From assembly GCA_002371785.1 (NCBI GenBank), contig DFGU01000039.1, positions 1 through 9,796 on the forward strand: 9,796 nucleotides of DNA, given 5' to 3'. Made by a program: the position numbers and the translations under genes. This document shows, in pieces, positions 1 through 7,064 of this stretch. The stretch comes from Bacteroidales bacterium UBA3742. GTDB taxonomy: Bacteria; Bacteroidota; Bacteroidia; Bacteroidales; Paludibacteraceae. The notes below the pieces were generated by a model. The model saw nothing but the letters and a program-made list of their open reading frames with translations. It searched no databases and was not told where the DNA came from. Numbering within the stretch: position 1 is the first letter of the stretch; every line of letters starts with the position of its first letter.

Positions 1-676
1 TCTGCTGCGCAAGACTTAGCATCTCTCGTTCCATTTGCTGCACGATCTCATGCGCATCACCCTTGATGATCTTTCTTGCAGCCTCAATCCATCCTCTATA
101 TTCCTCTCGTCCGTAGCCCTCGCATACGCCGCCGCAGCGCTTAATATGGTATTTCAGGCATACTTTATGCTTCTTTTTCTCGATTTCATCGGACGTAATA
201 TGCATTGTGCACGTCCGTATAGGAAACAGCTGATGTATCAGCTCCAGCGCTATATCTACCGTATTCCCGAAGCTATAGGGTCCGTAGTACTCCCCCAAGC
301 CTTTCTGAATAGTGCGCGTCTTGAATATTCTTGGGAATTCTTCTCGCGTAATACATATACTTGGATACGATTTTCCGTCCTTCAGCAGGATATTATAGCG
401 CGGTTGGTATTGCTTGATCAAGTTGTTCTCCAGCAGAAAGGCATCTTGTTCCGACTCTACTACCACATACCGTATATCCGCTATATTGGCTACTAGTTGC
501 CTGGTCTTGGATGATGGCTGATCCTTCTGAAAGTAACTATTCACGCGTCTTCTCAGGTTTTTCGCCTTACCAACGTAAATGATTGTACCCTCAGCGTCCA
601 GATGCTGGTACACACCCGGTTTCTCAGGTATGCGCCGTAGTAATTGAGCGATATGTTCACTCACTCCTTTCACCAT
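1..676 (-). CDS. uvrC: UvrC, excinuclease ABC subunit C (5' part, cut by window edge)
   Basis: UvrC makes the 3' and 5' incisions on either side of a DNA lesion after UvrA and UvrB have located it (nucleotide excision repair). The first 225 residues are present; the C-terminal UvrB-binding, RNase H-like and HhH parts lie beyond the left edge. Residues 14-100 form a GIY-YIG nuclease domain: GVY at 21-23, YVGKAKNLRRRV at 34-45 (containing the conserved catalytic Arg) and LLENNLIK at 81-88, with E83 as the likely metal ligand. C156, C173, C181 and C185 follow; the last three keep the C-x7-C-x3-C spacing of the Fe-S cluster cysteines reported for E. coli UvrC. The helix entering the UVR motif begins near residue 205. 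The ATG at 674-676 is the first plausible start, 27 nt after the apt stop. It lies inside a run of 7-bp repeats, and AAAGGAG falls just downstream of it, so a start a few codons later (GTG, residue 5) cannot be excluded. Confidence 0.96.
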   Translation of the reverse strand, partial: MVKGVSEHIAQLLRRIPEKPGVYQHLDAEGTIIYVGKAKNLRRRVNSYFQKDQPSSKTRQLVANIADIRYVVVESEQDAFLLENNLIKQYQPRYNILLKDGKSYPSICITREEFPRIFKTRTIQKGLGEYYGPYSFGNTVDIALELIHQLFPIRTCTMHITSDEIEKKKHKVCLKYHIKRCGGVCEGYGREEYRGWIEAARKIIKGDAHEIVQQMEREMLSLAQQ

Positions 677-702
677 TCGCCCTTAGCCTTTAGCCATTAG
701 CC
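668..702. repeat. Degenerate 7-bp tandem repeat at the apt-uvrC junction
   Basis: Read on the plus strand in steps of seven, positions 668-702 give TTTCACC, ATTCGCC, CTTAGCC, TTTAGCC and ATTAGCC; TTTACTC at 703-709 is a weaker sixth unit. The consensus is roughly WTTAGCC. The array fills the 27-nt gap between apt and uvrC and runs into the first codons of uvrC, covering its start codon (674-676). A second array of different sequence but the same 7-bp period lies at 1351-1378, on the other side of apt. The function is unknown; replication slippage is a plausible origin. Confidence 0.65.
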
Positions 703-703
703 T

Positions 704-1243
704 TTACTCATCTACTTCGATGCTGAATAGGCAATCTAGGTCGTCTGCTTTTCCCTCCAGGTATTTGCGACCGTTCAGGCCATCCAGCTCGATGATGCAG
801 TTGACGTATATCTTCTTAACGCCTAATTTCTTCACCAGATTGATAGCCGCCTCCATTGATCCACCCGTAGCCAGTATGTCGTCGTGAATCAGCACCACAT
901 CATCCGGATCGAGTGCGTCCTTATGAATCTGGATGGTGTCGTCGCCATATTCCTTCGCATACGTTACGGAAACCTTCTCTGCCGGCAACTTGTTATGCTT
1001 GCGGATAGGTACAAAGCCTGCACCGATCTCCATAGCTATAGCCGGTGCCAGTATGAATCCGCGTGACTCAATACCTACTACCTGTGTAATGCCCAAGTCT
1101 TTGTACCGATGCACAATCTCGTCACGCATCCACTTAAGACACTCCGGACGGGCCAGAGCCGTCGTGATGTCCTTGAACTGTATGCCCGGTATCGGAAAAT
1201 CAGGCACATTACGAATCGCATTTTTTACTTCTTCTGCTGTCAT
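704..1243 (-). CDS. apt: Adenine phosphoribosyltransferase
   Basis: This cytosolic enzyme joins adenine to PRPP, giving AMP and pyrophosphate (purine salvage). The protein has 179 residues, the usual family length. The PRPP-binding loop is plain: VVLIHDDILATGGS at residues 116-129, with the acidic pair D121-D122 and the ATGG turn at 125-128. Other family marks are the N-terminal FPIPGIQFKDIT (16-27), the VVGIESRGFI segment (55-64) and RKHNKLP (81-87), which closes over the base. His replaces the common Val just before the acidic pair; this is unlikely to matter. The start is ATG at 1241-1243 with no evident Shine-Dalgarno sequence. It is separated from mnmG by 143 bp that hold a parS match and a candidate promoter, so it may begin its own transcription unit with uvrC. 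The stop is 27 nt before the uvrC start. Confidence 0.97.
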   Translation of the reverse strand: MTAEEVKNAIRNVPDFPIPGIQFKDITTALARPECLKWMRDEIVHRYKDLGITQVVGIESRGFILAPAIAMEIGAGFVPIRKHNKLPAEKVSVTYAKEYGDDTIQIHKDALDPDDVVLIHDDILATGGSMEAAINLVKKLGVKKIYVNCIIELDGLNGRKYLEGKADDLDCLFSIEVDE

Positions 1244-1250
1244 ATCTATG

Positions 1251-1266
1251 TAGTTCTTTAGTTCTT
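1251..1266. repeat. Direct duplication of an 8-bp unit upstream of apt
   Basis: TAGTTCTT occurs twice back to back at 1251-1258 and 1259-1266, within the leader just upstream of the apt start codon. A small inverted repeat, GTCG-TT-CGAC, follows at 1283-1292. Both may be remnants of the same kind of short-period repeat seen at 668-702 and 1351-1378. No function is evident. Confidence 0.4.
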
Positions 1267-1300
1267 TCGACTTTCAATTTTTGTCGTTCGACTATTCCAT

Positions 1301-1316
1301 TGTTTCACGTGGAACA
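1301..1316 (-). promoter_or_regulatory. parS: parS site, predicted ParB (Spo0J)-binding centromere
   Basis: The plus strand reads TGTTTCACGTGGAACA; its complement is TGTTCCACGTGAAACA, identical at all 16 positions to the canonical parS site first defined in Bacillus subtilis and conserved across most bacteria with chromosomal ParABS. The match extends into a 20-bp palindrome (1299-1318), perfect except for one base pair at the position known to be degenerate. It is intergenic, between mnmG and apt. In many bacteria parS sites cluster near oriC, and mnmG (gidA) is often origin-proximal, so the site suggests the window lies in the origin region; that is inference. ParB is expected to load here as a CTP-dependent clamp and spread over neighbouring DNA. 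parA, parB and dnaA are not in the window. Confidence 0.85.
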
Positions 1317-1323
1317 ATTCAAC

Positions 1324-1344
1324 TTTGTTTGCTTTGCAAACAAA
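1324..1344. repeat. Perfect inverted repeat beside parS
   Basis: TTTGTTTGC (1324-1332) and GCAAACAAA (1336-1344) are exact 9-bp inverted arms separated by TTT. The element starts 7 bp after parS. Neither strand has a T-run after the stem in the right direction, and the stem is AT-rich, so it is not a convincing intrinsic terminator for mnmG. It overlaps the candidate apt promoter -7 box and the expected start region, which would suit an operator for a dimeric DNA-binding protein. That role is inference. Confidence 0.5.
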
Positions 1345-1374
1345 AATATCAAACCACCAACGGCCAACGACAAA
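1341..1374 (-). promoter_or_regulatory. Candidate promoter for apt-uvrC
   Basis: On the minus strand TATTTTTG (1341-1348) fits the Bacteroidota -7 consensus TAnnTTTG. TTTG (1371-1374) stands as a possible -33 element with a 22-bp spacer, slightly longer than the 20 bp of the two better promoters at 9009-9039 and 9229-9259. If used, transcription would start near 1334 and the roughly 90-nt leader would contain parS. The AT-rich setting makes a chance match possible. Confidence 0.35.
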
Positions 1375-1378
1375 CGAC
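1351..1378. repeat. Degenerate 7-bp tandem repeat between mnmG and apt
   Basis: Four consecutive heptamers on the plus strand, AAACCAC, CAACGGC, CAACGAC and AAACGAC, fit a consensus of MAACGRC. The array ends 8 bp from the mnmG stop codon and overlaps the possible -33 box of the candidate apt promoter. It has the same period, but not the same sequence, as the array at 668-702. Confidence 0.55.
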
Positions 1379-1386
1379 CAGTCTCG

Positions 1387-3264
1387 CTATCTCCCCATCA
1401 TTACCAGCAATACGCTCACGTCGTTAGGACTTACGCCTGGTATGCGGCTGGCCTGGCTGATCGTGCGTGGCTGGATGCGGTTTAGTTTCTGTCGTGCCTC
1501 CGTAGAGAGGGATTGCAATTGGTTGTAGTCGTAGTTCTCCGGCAGCGGGATGCGGTTGAGTCGTTGTAATTTCTCGGCGGCTTGCCGCTCACGCAAGATA
1601 TAGCCCTCGTACTTGATCTGTATCTCGGTCTCCTCGATGGCCTCTTCGTTATTTATCTCGTCGAGTAGGGTTTGCAGTCCGGGAACGGCCGTGGCCAAGG
1701 CCTGGATCATGATTTGCGGACGGGTGACGAGTTCGCGTAGCCGTACGCTATGTTGCAGTCCGCCTGTACCTTGCTGTTCCAGCCATGCGGAGATATCAGC
1801 CGATTTTATAAGTGTTTCGTTCAGATAGGCCTCTATCCGTGCGATAGCCGCTTGCTTCTCGGCAAATACCTCGCGGCGGTGGCTATCGGCCATGCCGAGC
1901 TCGATGGCACGTGGCGTTAGTCGCTGGTCGGCATTGTCCTGACGCAGCAGGATACGATGCTCGGCACGTGAGGTGAACATGCGGTAGGGCTCGTCCACGC
2001 CCTTGCATATCAGGTCGTCGATCAGTACGCCGATATAGCTCTCGTCGCGTCCCATCGTGAAGGCAGGCAGATCGTGTACGGCTTGGTGCGCATTAATGCC
2101 GGCTACCAGTCCCTGTCCGGCGGCTTCCTCATAACCGGTCGTACCGTTGATCTGACCGGCAAAGAAGAGATGCTTTACGAGACGTGTCTCCAGCGTGTGA
2201 TGAAGCTGCGTAGGGTCGAAGAAATCGTACTCTATAGCGTATCCCGGGCGGTACATAACGACGTGCTCCAGGCCGGGCACGGTACGTAGTCCGTCCAGTT
2301 GCACCTGCCATGGTAGCGAGGACGAGAAGCCGTTGACGTAGTACTCGTTGCTATCTACGCCCTCCGGCTCCAGGAAGAGCTGATGGGCGGGTTTGTCGGC
2401 AAAGGTAACGATCTTGGTCTCGATCGACGGACAGTAGCGCGGACCGATACTCTGGATTTGTCCGTTGAAAAGGGGCGAATCTTTTAGCCCGCCGCGTAGC
2501 GTCTCGTGCGTACGCTCGTTGGTATACGTGATCCAGCACGACATCTGCTTCAGTCGCCGAGTAGCCTCCGGCAAGTACGAGAAATGATGCCAGTCCGGAT
2601 CGCCCGGTTGCTCCTGAAGTGCGTTGAAATCGATACTTCTTCGATCTATACGTGCCGGCGTACCCGTCTTCATCCGGTCGGTGCGGAACCCAAGCGATCG
2701 TAGCTGCTCGGTCAGCCCGTACGAGGCGGGTTCGGCCGTGCGACCTCCCTGCACTTGCGTTGGGCCTATGTGCATCAGTCCGTTTAGGAACGTACCGTTG
2801 GTCAGCACCACGGCCCTCGCGCTCATCTCGATACCCAGCATGGTCCTGACGCCGCATACGGCGCCGTCTCTTAGGATGAGTTCGCATACCGTGTCTTGCC
2901 ATATATGCAGATTATCCGTACCGGTGAGCGTCTCTACCCATTGCTCAATGAAACGTTTCCGGTCGCTCTGGCTGCGCGGACTCCACATAGCCGGTCCCTT
3001 GCTGCGATTGAGCATGCGAAACTGGATAGCCGTCCTGTCCGTTACCTCACCCATCTTACCTCCAAGCGCATCTATCTCCCTGACTATCTGTCCCTTGGCT
3101 ATGCCTCCTACGGCCGGATTGCAACTCATCTGGCCGATCGTATTCATATTCATCGTGATCAGCAGCGTCCGGCTACCCAGACGTGCAGCTGCGTGGGCAG
3201 CTTCGCAACCGGCATGTCCGGCTCCTACTACGATGACATCGTATTCAAATTCGCTTTTCTTCAT
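1387..3264 (-). CDS. mnmG: tRNA uridine-5-carboxymethylaminomethyl modification enzyme MnmG (GidA)
   Basis: MnmG works with the GTPase MnmE to install the (carboxymethyl)aminomethyl group on wobble uridine 34 of certain tRNAs, using FAD and methylene-tetrahydrofolate. The 625-residue protein has the normal length. The N-terminal Rossmann FAD-binding motif is VVGAGHAGCEAA (12-23). The first family signature is SCNPAVGGIAKGQIVREIDA (47-66), with C48, and the second is AGQINGTTGYEEAAGQG (369-385). C48 and C278 (in GPRYCPSIETK) correspond to the two cysteines important in E. coli MnmG (C47 and C277). The C-terminal MnmE/tRNA-binding part includes YEGYILRERQ (552-561) and ends with RIPGVSPNDVSVLL. 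The start is ATG at 3262-3264, 29 nt after the rodA stop; the stop is TAG. The short gap suggests read-through from the cell-shape genes. parB is not adjacent, unlike in many other bacteria. Confidence 0.98.
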   Translation of the reverse strand: MKKSEFEYDVIVVGAGHAGCEAAHAAARLGSRTLLITMNMNTIGQMSCNPAVGGIAKGQIVREIDALGGKMGEVTDRTAIQFRMLNRSKGPAMWSPRSQSDRKRFIEQWVETLTGTDNLHIWQDTVCELILRDGAVCGVRTMLGIEMSARAVVLTNGTFLNGLMHIGPTQVQGGRTAEPASYGLTEQLRSLGFRTDRMKTGTPARIDRRSIDFNALQEQPGDPDWHHFSYLPEATRRLKQMSCWITYTNERTHETLRGGLKDSPLFNGQIQSIGPRYCPSIETKIVTFADKPAHQLFLEPEGVDSNEYYVNGFSSSLPWQVQLDGLRTVPGLEHVVMYRPGYAIEYDFFDPTQLHHTLETRLVKHLFFAGQINGTTGYEEAAGQGLVAGINAHQAVHDLPAFTMGRDESYIGVLIDDLICKGVDEPYRMFTSRAEHRILLRQDNADQRLTPRAIELGMADSHRREVFAEKQAAIARIEAYLNETLIKSADISAWLEQQGTGGLQHSVRLRELVTRPQIMIQALATAVPGLQTLLDEINNEEAIEETEIQIKYEGYILRERQAAEKLQRLNRIPLPENYDYNQLQSLSTEARQKLNRIQPRTISQASRIPGVSPNDVSVLLVMMGR

Positions 3265-3293
3265 GCATTCCTATGGGCTTGATAACAAACATA

Positions 3294-4751
3294 TCAACGC
3301 ATCTGTTCCGCTCCCGCTGCATCCAGTCGGAGCAGGATGAAGAGCAACATCGTGAAGCCCCACAGCGAACTACCTCCATAGGAGAAGAACGGCAGCGGGA
3401 TACCGATCACGGGCAGCACGCCCAGCACCATACCGATGTTGATAGTCAGGTGGAGTAGGAAGATAGAGGCTACCGAGTAGCCGTAGATACGTGCAAAGTT
3501 GTCTTTTTGTCGCTCGGCGATATGTATCAGTCGGAGAATGAATATCAGGTAGAAGACCAGTACGCCGGCCGTGCCTACAAAGCCCCATTCCTCGCCTACC
3601 GTGCTGAAAATAAAGTCGGTAGCCTGTTCCGGAACGAACTTCATCTGGGTCTGTGTACCCTGATGCCAACCCTTGCCCCAGAAGCGTCCTGTGGTGATGG
3701 CTATCTGGGCCTGGTTGACGTTATAACCCACGCCGTGCGGATCGTCGCGCATACCGAGAATCAGCTCGATACGGCTGCGTTGGTGGTCGCGTAGTACGTG
3801 ATGGAAGATATAGTTACATCCGTTGGTATAGGCTACGCTGAGCAGCATAAAAACGCCTACCATGACCAGCACCGGGTTGCGCTTGTATAGGTTGGCTACA
3901 ATCAGGTAGATAGCCAGCAGCACCACGATCGCGAGGCTCACCCAGTTGAAGTTGACCGGCACCCATATATTGATGAGCAGACAGAGGCCGTATAGGCCCG
4001 CTACAGAGCCCGTGATGATCCATTTCTCCATGCGGTAGCGGTTCTCCTGCAGCACAAAGAATATGCCCGTAGCCAGCAGCAGGAGCATGCACGACAGCAT
4101 GCCCACTGTGCCGGTACCTATCGGTATCGGCACGTCGCTATATTTGACAGCCAGGATAAACAGGGCAACCGCCGCTATACCGCATAGCAGCACGTAGCCG
4201 CTCATGCCCTGACGGTAGAATACCAGCATGAAGGCGGCAAACACCAGCGCCGAACCTGTCTCGTTCTCCCACACCATGATGATCATGGCCGGTATGCCTA
4301 AGATAATGAGCGGCTTGACGAGGTCGCGCCACGAGCGTAACCTGTAGTCGTACTGTCCCATGAATTTAGCCAGCGCCAGCGCTGTGGTTAGCTTGGCAAA
4401 CTCGGCCGGCTGTAGTCGGAACGACGAACTGAATGATATCCAGCTGTACGAACCCTTCACAGGCGGGAAGAAACGTGTGATAATCAGCAGTACCAGCACG
4501 GCAGCATAGGCAAAATAGGCGGCCGTGTCGTAGATCTTATGATCCAGCAGCAGAATGATACCGCCCAGCAGCAGCGCACCGCCCAACCATATCAGTTGCT
4601 TACCGGCTACGGTAGAGAAGTCGATGAGCGACGGGTGGTCGTACGAGTAACTTGCGCCGGATATGTTTATCCAGCCGAAGATGCACAGACCCAAGTAGAG
4701 CAGGATGGTCCACCAGTCGATATTGTTTATCAGTTTAGTCCTTCTTTGCAT
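3294..4751 (-). CDS. rodA: RodA, SEDS-family peptidoglycan glycosyltransferase
   Basis: RodA polymerises lipid II into glycan strands in the inner membrane and forms a complex with PBP2, encoded just upstream. It is a polytopic protein of 485 residues. The SEDS signature GIPLPFFSYGGSS lies at 450-462. The conserved DPHGVGYN is at 337-344 and PEQATDFIF at 374-382; D379 aligns with the catalytic D262 of E. coli RodA. SYSWISF (101-107) carries the conserved Trp at 104. It is about 115 residues longer than E. coli RodA, and the extra length lies between WENETGSAL (161-169) and LRDHQRSRIEL (320-330), where several added hydrophobic segments occur (about 213-233, 246-264, 268-287, 293-310). From memory, long RodA proteins are usual in Bacteroidota. 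The ATG at 4749-4751 overlaps the end of mrdA by 17 nt, indicating translational coupling. Confidence 0.95.
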   Translation of the reverse strand: MQRRTKLINNIDWWTILLYLGLCIFGWINISGASYSYDHPSLIDFSTVAGKQLIWLGGALLLGGIILLLDHKIYDTAAYFAYAAVLVLLIITRFFPPVKGSYSWISFSSSFRLQPAEFAKLTTALALAKFMGQYDYRLRSWRDLVKPLIILGIPAMIIMVWENETGSALVFAAFMLVFYRQGMSGYVLLCGIAAVALFILAVKYSDVPIPIGTGTVGMLSCMLLLLATGIFFVLQENRYRMEKWIITGSVAGLYGLCLLINIWVPVNFNWVSLAIVVLLAIYLIVANLYKRNPVLVMVGVFMLLSVAYTNGCNYIFHHVLRDHQRSRIELILGMRDDPHGVGYNVNQAQIAITTGRFWGKGWHQGTQTQMKFVPEQATDFIFSTVGEEWGFVGTAGVLVFYLIFILRLIHIAERQKDNFARIYGYSVASIFLLHLTINIGMVLGVLPVIGIPLPFFSYGGSSLWGFTMLLFILLRLDAAGAEQMR

Positions 4752-6576
4752 TGAGTGTTGTCGTGCTTGATGTGGTCATTCGTTGGAAGAGGTCGGTATG
4801 TTCTATCTCTCCCTTCAGGTAGTATTCCATCACGAGTGTCGCGATAGGCACAGCCCATGTAGCGCCGTAGCCGGCATTCTCTACCACCACGGCGATGGCT
4901 ATCTTGGGATCGTCCTTCGGCGCAAAACCGATGAAGATCGAGTGGTCTCTGCCGTGGCTGTTCTGTGCCGTACCGGTCTTGCCGCATATCTCTACGTCGT
5001 TGATCGAGTAGCGACGTCCTGTACCATTGGTCATCACGCGCGCCATACCTTCGCGTACGAGGTCGAAATAGCGGCGGTCGATGCCGGTCTGATGGATATG
5101 CGTCTTCATCGAGTCGTTGCGGTTCAGGTGGGGCGTGATGTAGAAGCCTCCGTTGGCAATGGTGGCCGTCTGGTTGGCCATCTGGAGCGGGGTGACCAGT
5201 ATCTCACCCTGACCGATACTCAGCGACTTGATAGTCAGCGCTTTCCAGCCGCGCTCTCCGTACATGCGGTTGTAGAAATCCTCCGACGGGATGTTGCCGC
5301 CCTTCTGCGGCGTAATGTCCGAGTCCTCGAATCGGTGTCCCAGACCGAAAGCCATCACGCGGTCGCGCCACTGATTATAGCGCTCGTGCAGCTCTTTGCT
5401 GTTCTTGCTTCCGTTATTGCCCTTCTGCAGGTAGTCGCGAAAGGCGTTCCAGAAATAGGGGTTGCAGCTCTGCTCTATACCGTTCAGTAGCGTCACCGGA
5501 CTACCGTGTGAGTGGGTACATTTGATCGGTTGGCTGGCCTGACCGCTGCAGGCATACTGCGTATTGGGCGTGATGACGTGATCGTCCAGGCATACCAGTG
5601 CCTGGATGGTCTTGAAGGTCGATCCCGGAGGATACGTAGCTTGCGTAGCACGGTTGAAGAGCGGACGGCTCTTGTCGTGCAGCAGTTTCAGGTAGTTCTT
5701 CGAGCGCTCCTTGCCGATCATCATCTGCGGCTGCCACGTAGGGGAGGAGGCCAGTGCCAATACCTCGCCCGTACTGGGTTCGATAGCTACAATGCTGCCT
5801 ATCTTGCCGTGTAGCAGCTGCTCGGCTATCTGCTGCAGGCGGATATCGATGGTCAGCTGCATGTCCGCTCCGGCCTTGGCCGGTATGTCCTCTTCGCCGT
5901 CTTTGTAGTGCCCCTTGATGCGACCTCTCGAGTCGCGCAGCAACTTACGTACGCCCTTCTCGCCCCGCAGTTCGCGCTCGTAGGTGCGCTCGATGCCGTC
6001 TCGGCCCGAGTAGTCACCCATCTTGTAGTAGTCATCGGCCTTGATGTCGTCCCAGTTCACCTCGCCGATGCTGCCCAGTATATGCGCCGCCTCGGTGCAG
6101 TTGTAGTTGCGTATCGTACGGTTGCGTATCTCTACGCCGCGAAACTTATACAGTTCCTCTTGCAGTTGGGCGACATCTTCTTTCTTGAGCTGACTCATGA
6201 ATACCTGTTGCGTCCAGGTGGACCAGCCTGGATTCTTGCGGGTGTCGTGCAGGTCCTCGATACGCTGGTCAAACATCTGCTTGTCGATGCGCATTAGGTG
6301 ACAGAACGCCAAGGTGTCGAAGTCTTTCGACATCTCGTTCATGGTCATCATCACCTCGTAGATAGGCTGGTTATAGACCAGCAGCGAGTCGTTACGGTCG
6401 TATATGAGTCCGCGGGCGGGATAAATCGTCTGCTTGATGATGGCGTTGCCATCTACCGACCCGCTGGAAGTTTCGATAACTTGCATGTTGAAAAGCAGCA
6501 CAATATACGCGACGACTACAAAGATAGCCATCCCGCTTATGACGTATTGGCGCTTATAGAAGTTATCGTTTATCAT
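4735..6576 (-). CDS. mrdA: Penicillin-binding protein 2 (elongasome transpeptidase)
   Basis: This class B PBP cross-links the glycan strands made by RodA during lateral-wall growth and is a beta-lactam target. The 613-residue protein has an N-terminal membrane anchor (about 12-32) and a large periplasmic part. The pedestal begins with PARGLIYDRND (53-63), the usual N1 box. The acyl-serine motif is S319-T-F-K322 in PPGSTFK, the second is S370-C-N372, and the third is K533-T-G535 in CGKTGTAQ, so all catalytic residues are present. The linker and dimerisation region includes GRDGIERTYERELRG (191-205). The C-terminal tail (about 590-613) is short, polar and rich in Thr and Ser. The ATG (6574-6576) overlaps the mreD stop as ATGA, and the 3' end overlaps rodA. 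Orthologues in E. coli are also named pbpA or mrdA. Confidence 0.96.
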   Translation of the reverse strand: MINDNFYKRQYVISGMAIFVVVAYIVLLFNMQVIETSSGSVDGNAIIKQTIYPARGLIYDRNDSLLVYNQPIYEVMMTMNEMSKDFDTLAFCHLMRIDKQMFDQRIEDLHDTRKNPGWSTWTQQVFMSQLKKEDVAQLQEELYKFRGVEIRNRTIRNYNCTEAAHILGSIGEVNWDDIKADDYYKMGDYSGRDGIERTYERELRGEKGVRKLLRDSRGRIKGHYKDGEEDIPAKAGADMQLTIDIRLQQIAEQLLHGKIGSIVAIEPSTGEVLALASSPTWQPQMMIGKERSKNYLKLLHDKSRPLFNRATQATYPPGSTFKTIQALVCLDDHVITPNTQYACSGQASQPIKCTHSHGSPVTLLNGIEQSCNPYFWNAFRDYLQKGNNGSKNSKELHERYNQWRDRVMAFGLGHRFEDSDITPQKGGNIPSEDFYNRMYGERGWKALTIKSLSIGQGEILVTPLQMANQTATIANGGFYITPHLNRNDSMKTHIHQTGIDRRYFDLVREGMARVMTNGTGRRYSINDVEICGKTGTAQNSHGRDHSIFIGFAPKDDPKIAIAVVVENAGYGATWAVPIATLVMEYYLKGEIEHTDLFQRMTTSSTTTLNAKKD

Positions 6577-7064
6577 TTCTTGCGAATAAATTCGTATCCC
6601 AGAACCAGTCCGTACGTGATCACCGCACTCACTGCTGTCTGCAGCAGGGTGAATAGGATGGAGCTGAACCAGTTGGTCAGCAGGAATACCAGCGCATGAT
6701 GACTGGCTATCAGTATGGCAGCGTAGATGCTGAAGGTGGACATGCCTATCGAGCTCACGTTGATCTCGTCGGTCAGTCGCTCGCTATCTACCACCATGCG
6801 TTCTATCAGGTAGGGTCGGATCAGCATGAGCATCGTACAGGCCGCCATATGCACACCGGCGCTGTTGCAGAACGCATCCAGCGTCAGTCCTACCAGTGCA
6901 CCGATCACCAGGTCCACCCAGCGGGGTAGGGTGAGCGGCATCACCAGCAGACATACCACATACAGGTACGGATGGCAGTATCCACCCAGCTGCAGGTTAT
7001 TGATCAGCATCACCTGTAGTAGCAGGATCAGGAAGAACCGTATGACTTGCTTAATCCATTTCAC
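6573..7064 (-). CDS. mreD: MreD, rod shape-determining membrane protein
   Basis: MreD is a small integral membrane partner of MreC in the elongasome; its exact biochemical role is unsettled. The 163 residues are mostly hydrophobic, with about five membrane segments (roughly 7-25, 33-48, 50-66, 108-130, 135-157). The stretch ALVGLTLDAFCNSAGVHMAA (56-75) resembles the most conserved part of the family. The start codon is GTG (7062-7064): an in-frame TGA lies two codons upstream and the next ATG is at residue 19, so GTG is the only start that keeps the first helix. It overlaps the mreC end by 14 nt, and its TGA overlaps the mrdA ATG by 4 nt. The identification rests on size, hydrophobic pattern and position, because sequence conservation is low in this family. 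Confidence 0.9.
   Translation of the reverse strand: MKWIKQVIRFFLILLLQVMLINNLQLGGYCHPYLYVVCLLVMPLTLPRWVDLVIGALVGLTLDAFCNSAGVHMAACTMLMLIRPYLIERMVVDSERLTDEINVSSIGMSTFSIYAAILIASHHALVFLLTNWFSSILFTLLQTAVSAVITYGLVLGYEFIRKK

Noticed and set aside
35..496. A 153-codon open frame on the plus strand
   Set aside because: The minus strand here encodes the GIY-YIG domain of UvrC in an uninterrupted frame; the plus-strand frame is its shadow.
1908..1913. CACGTG cores at 1908-1913, 1965-1970 and 7276-7281 as further parS sites
   Set aside because: The outer bases do not match TGTTNCACGTGAAACA and all three lie within coding sequence.
3286..3293. TATGTTTG on the minus strand as a promoter -7 box for mnmG
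   Set aside because: It fits TAnnTTTG but has no TTG at the expected distance upstream and sits directly at the rodA stop, so a chance match is likely.
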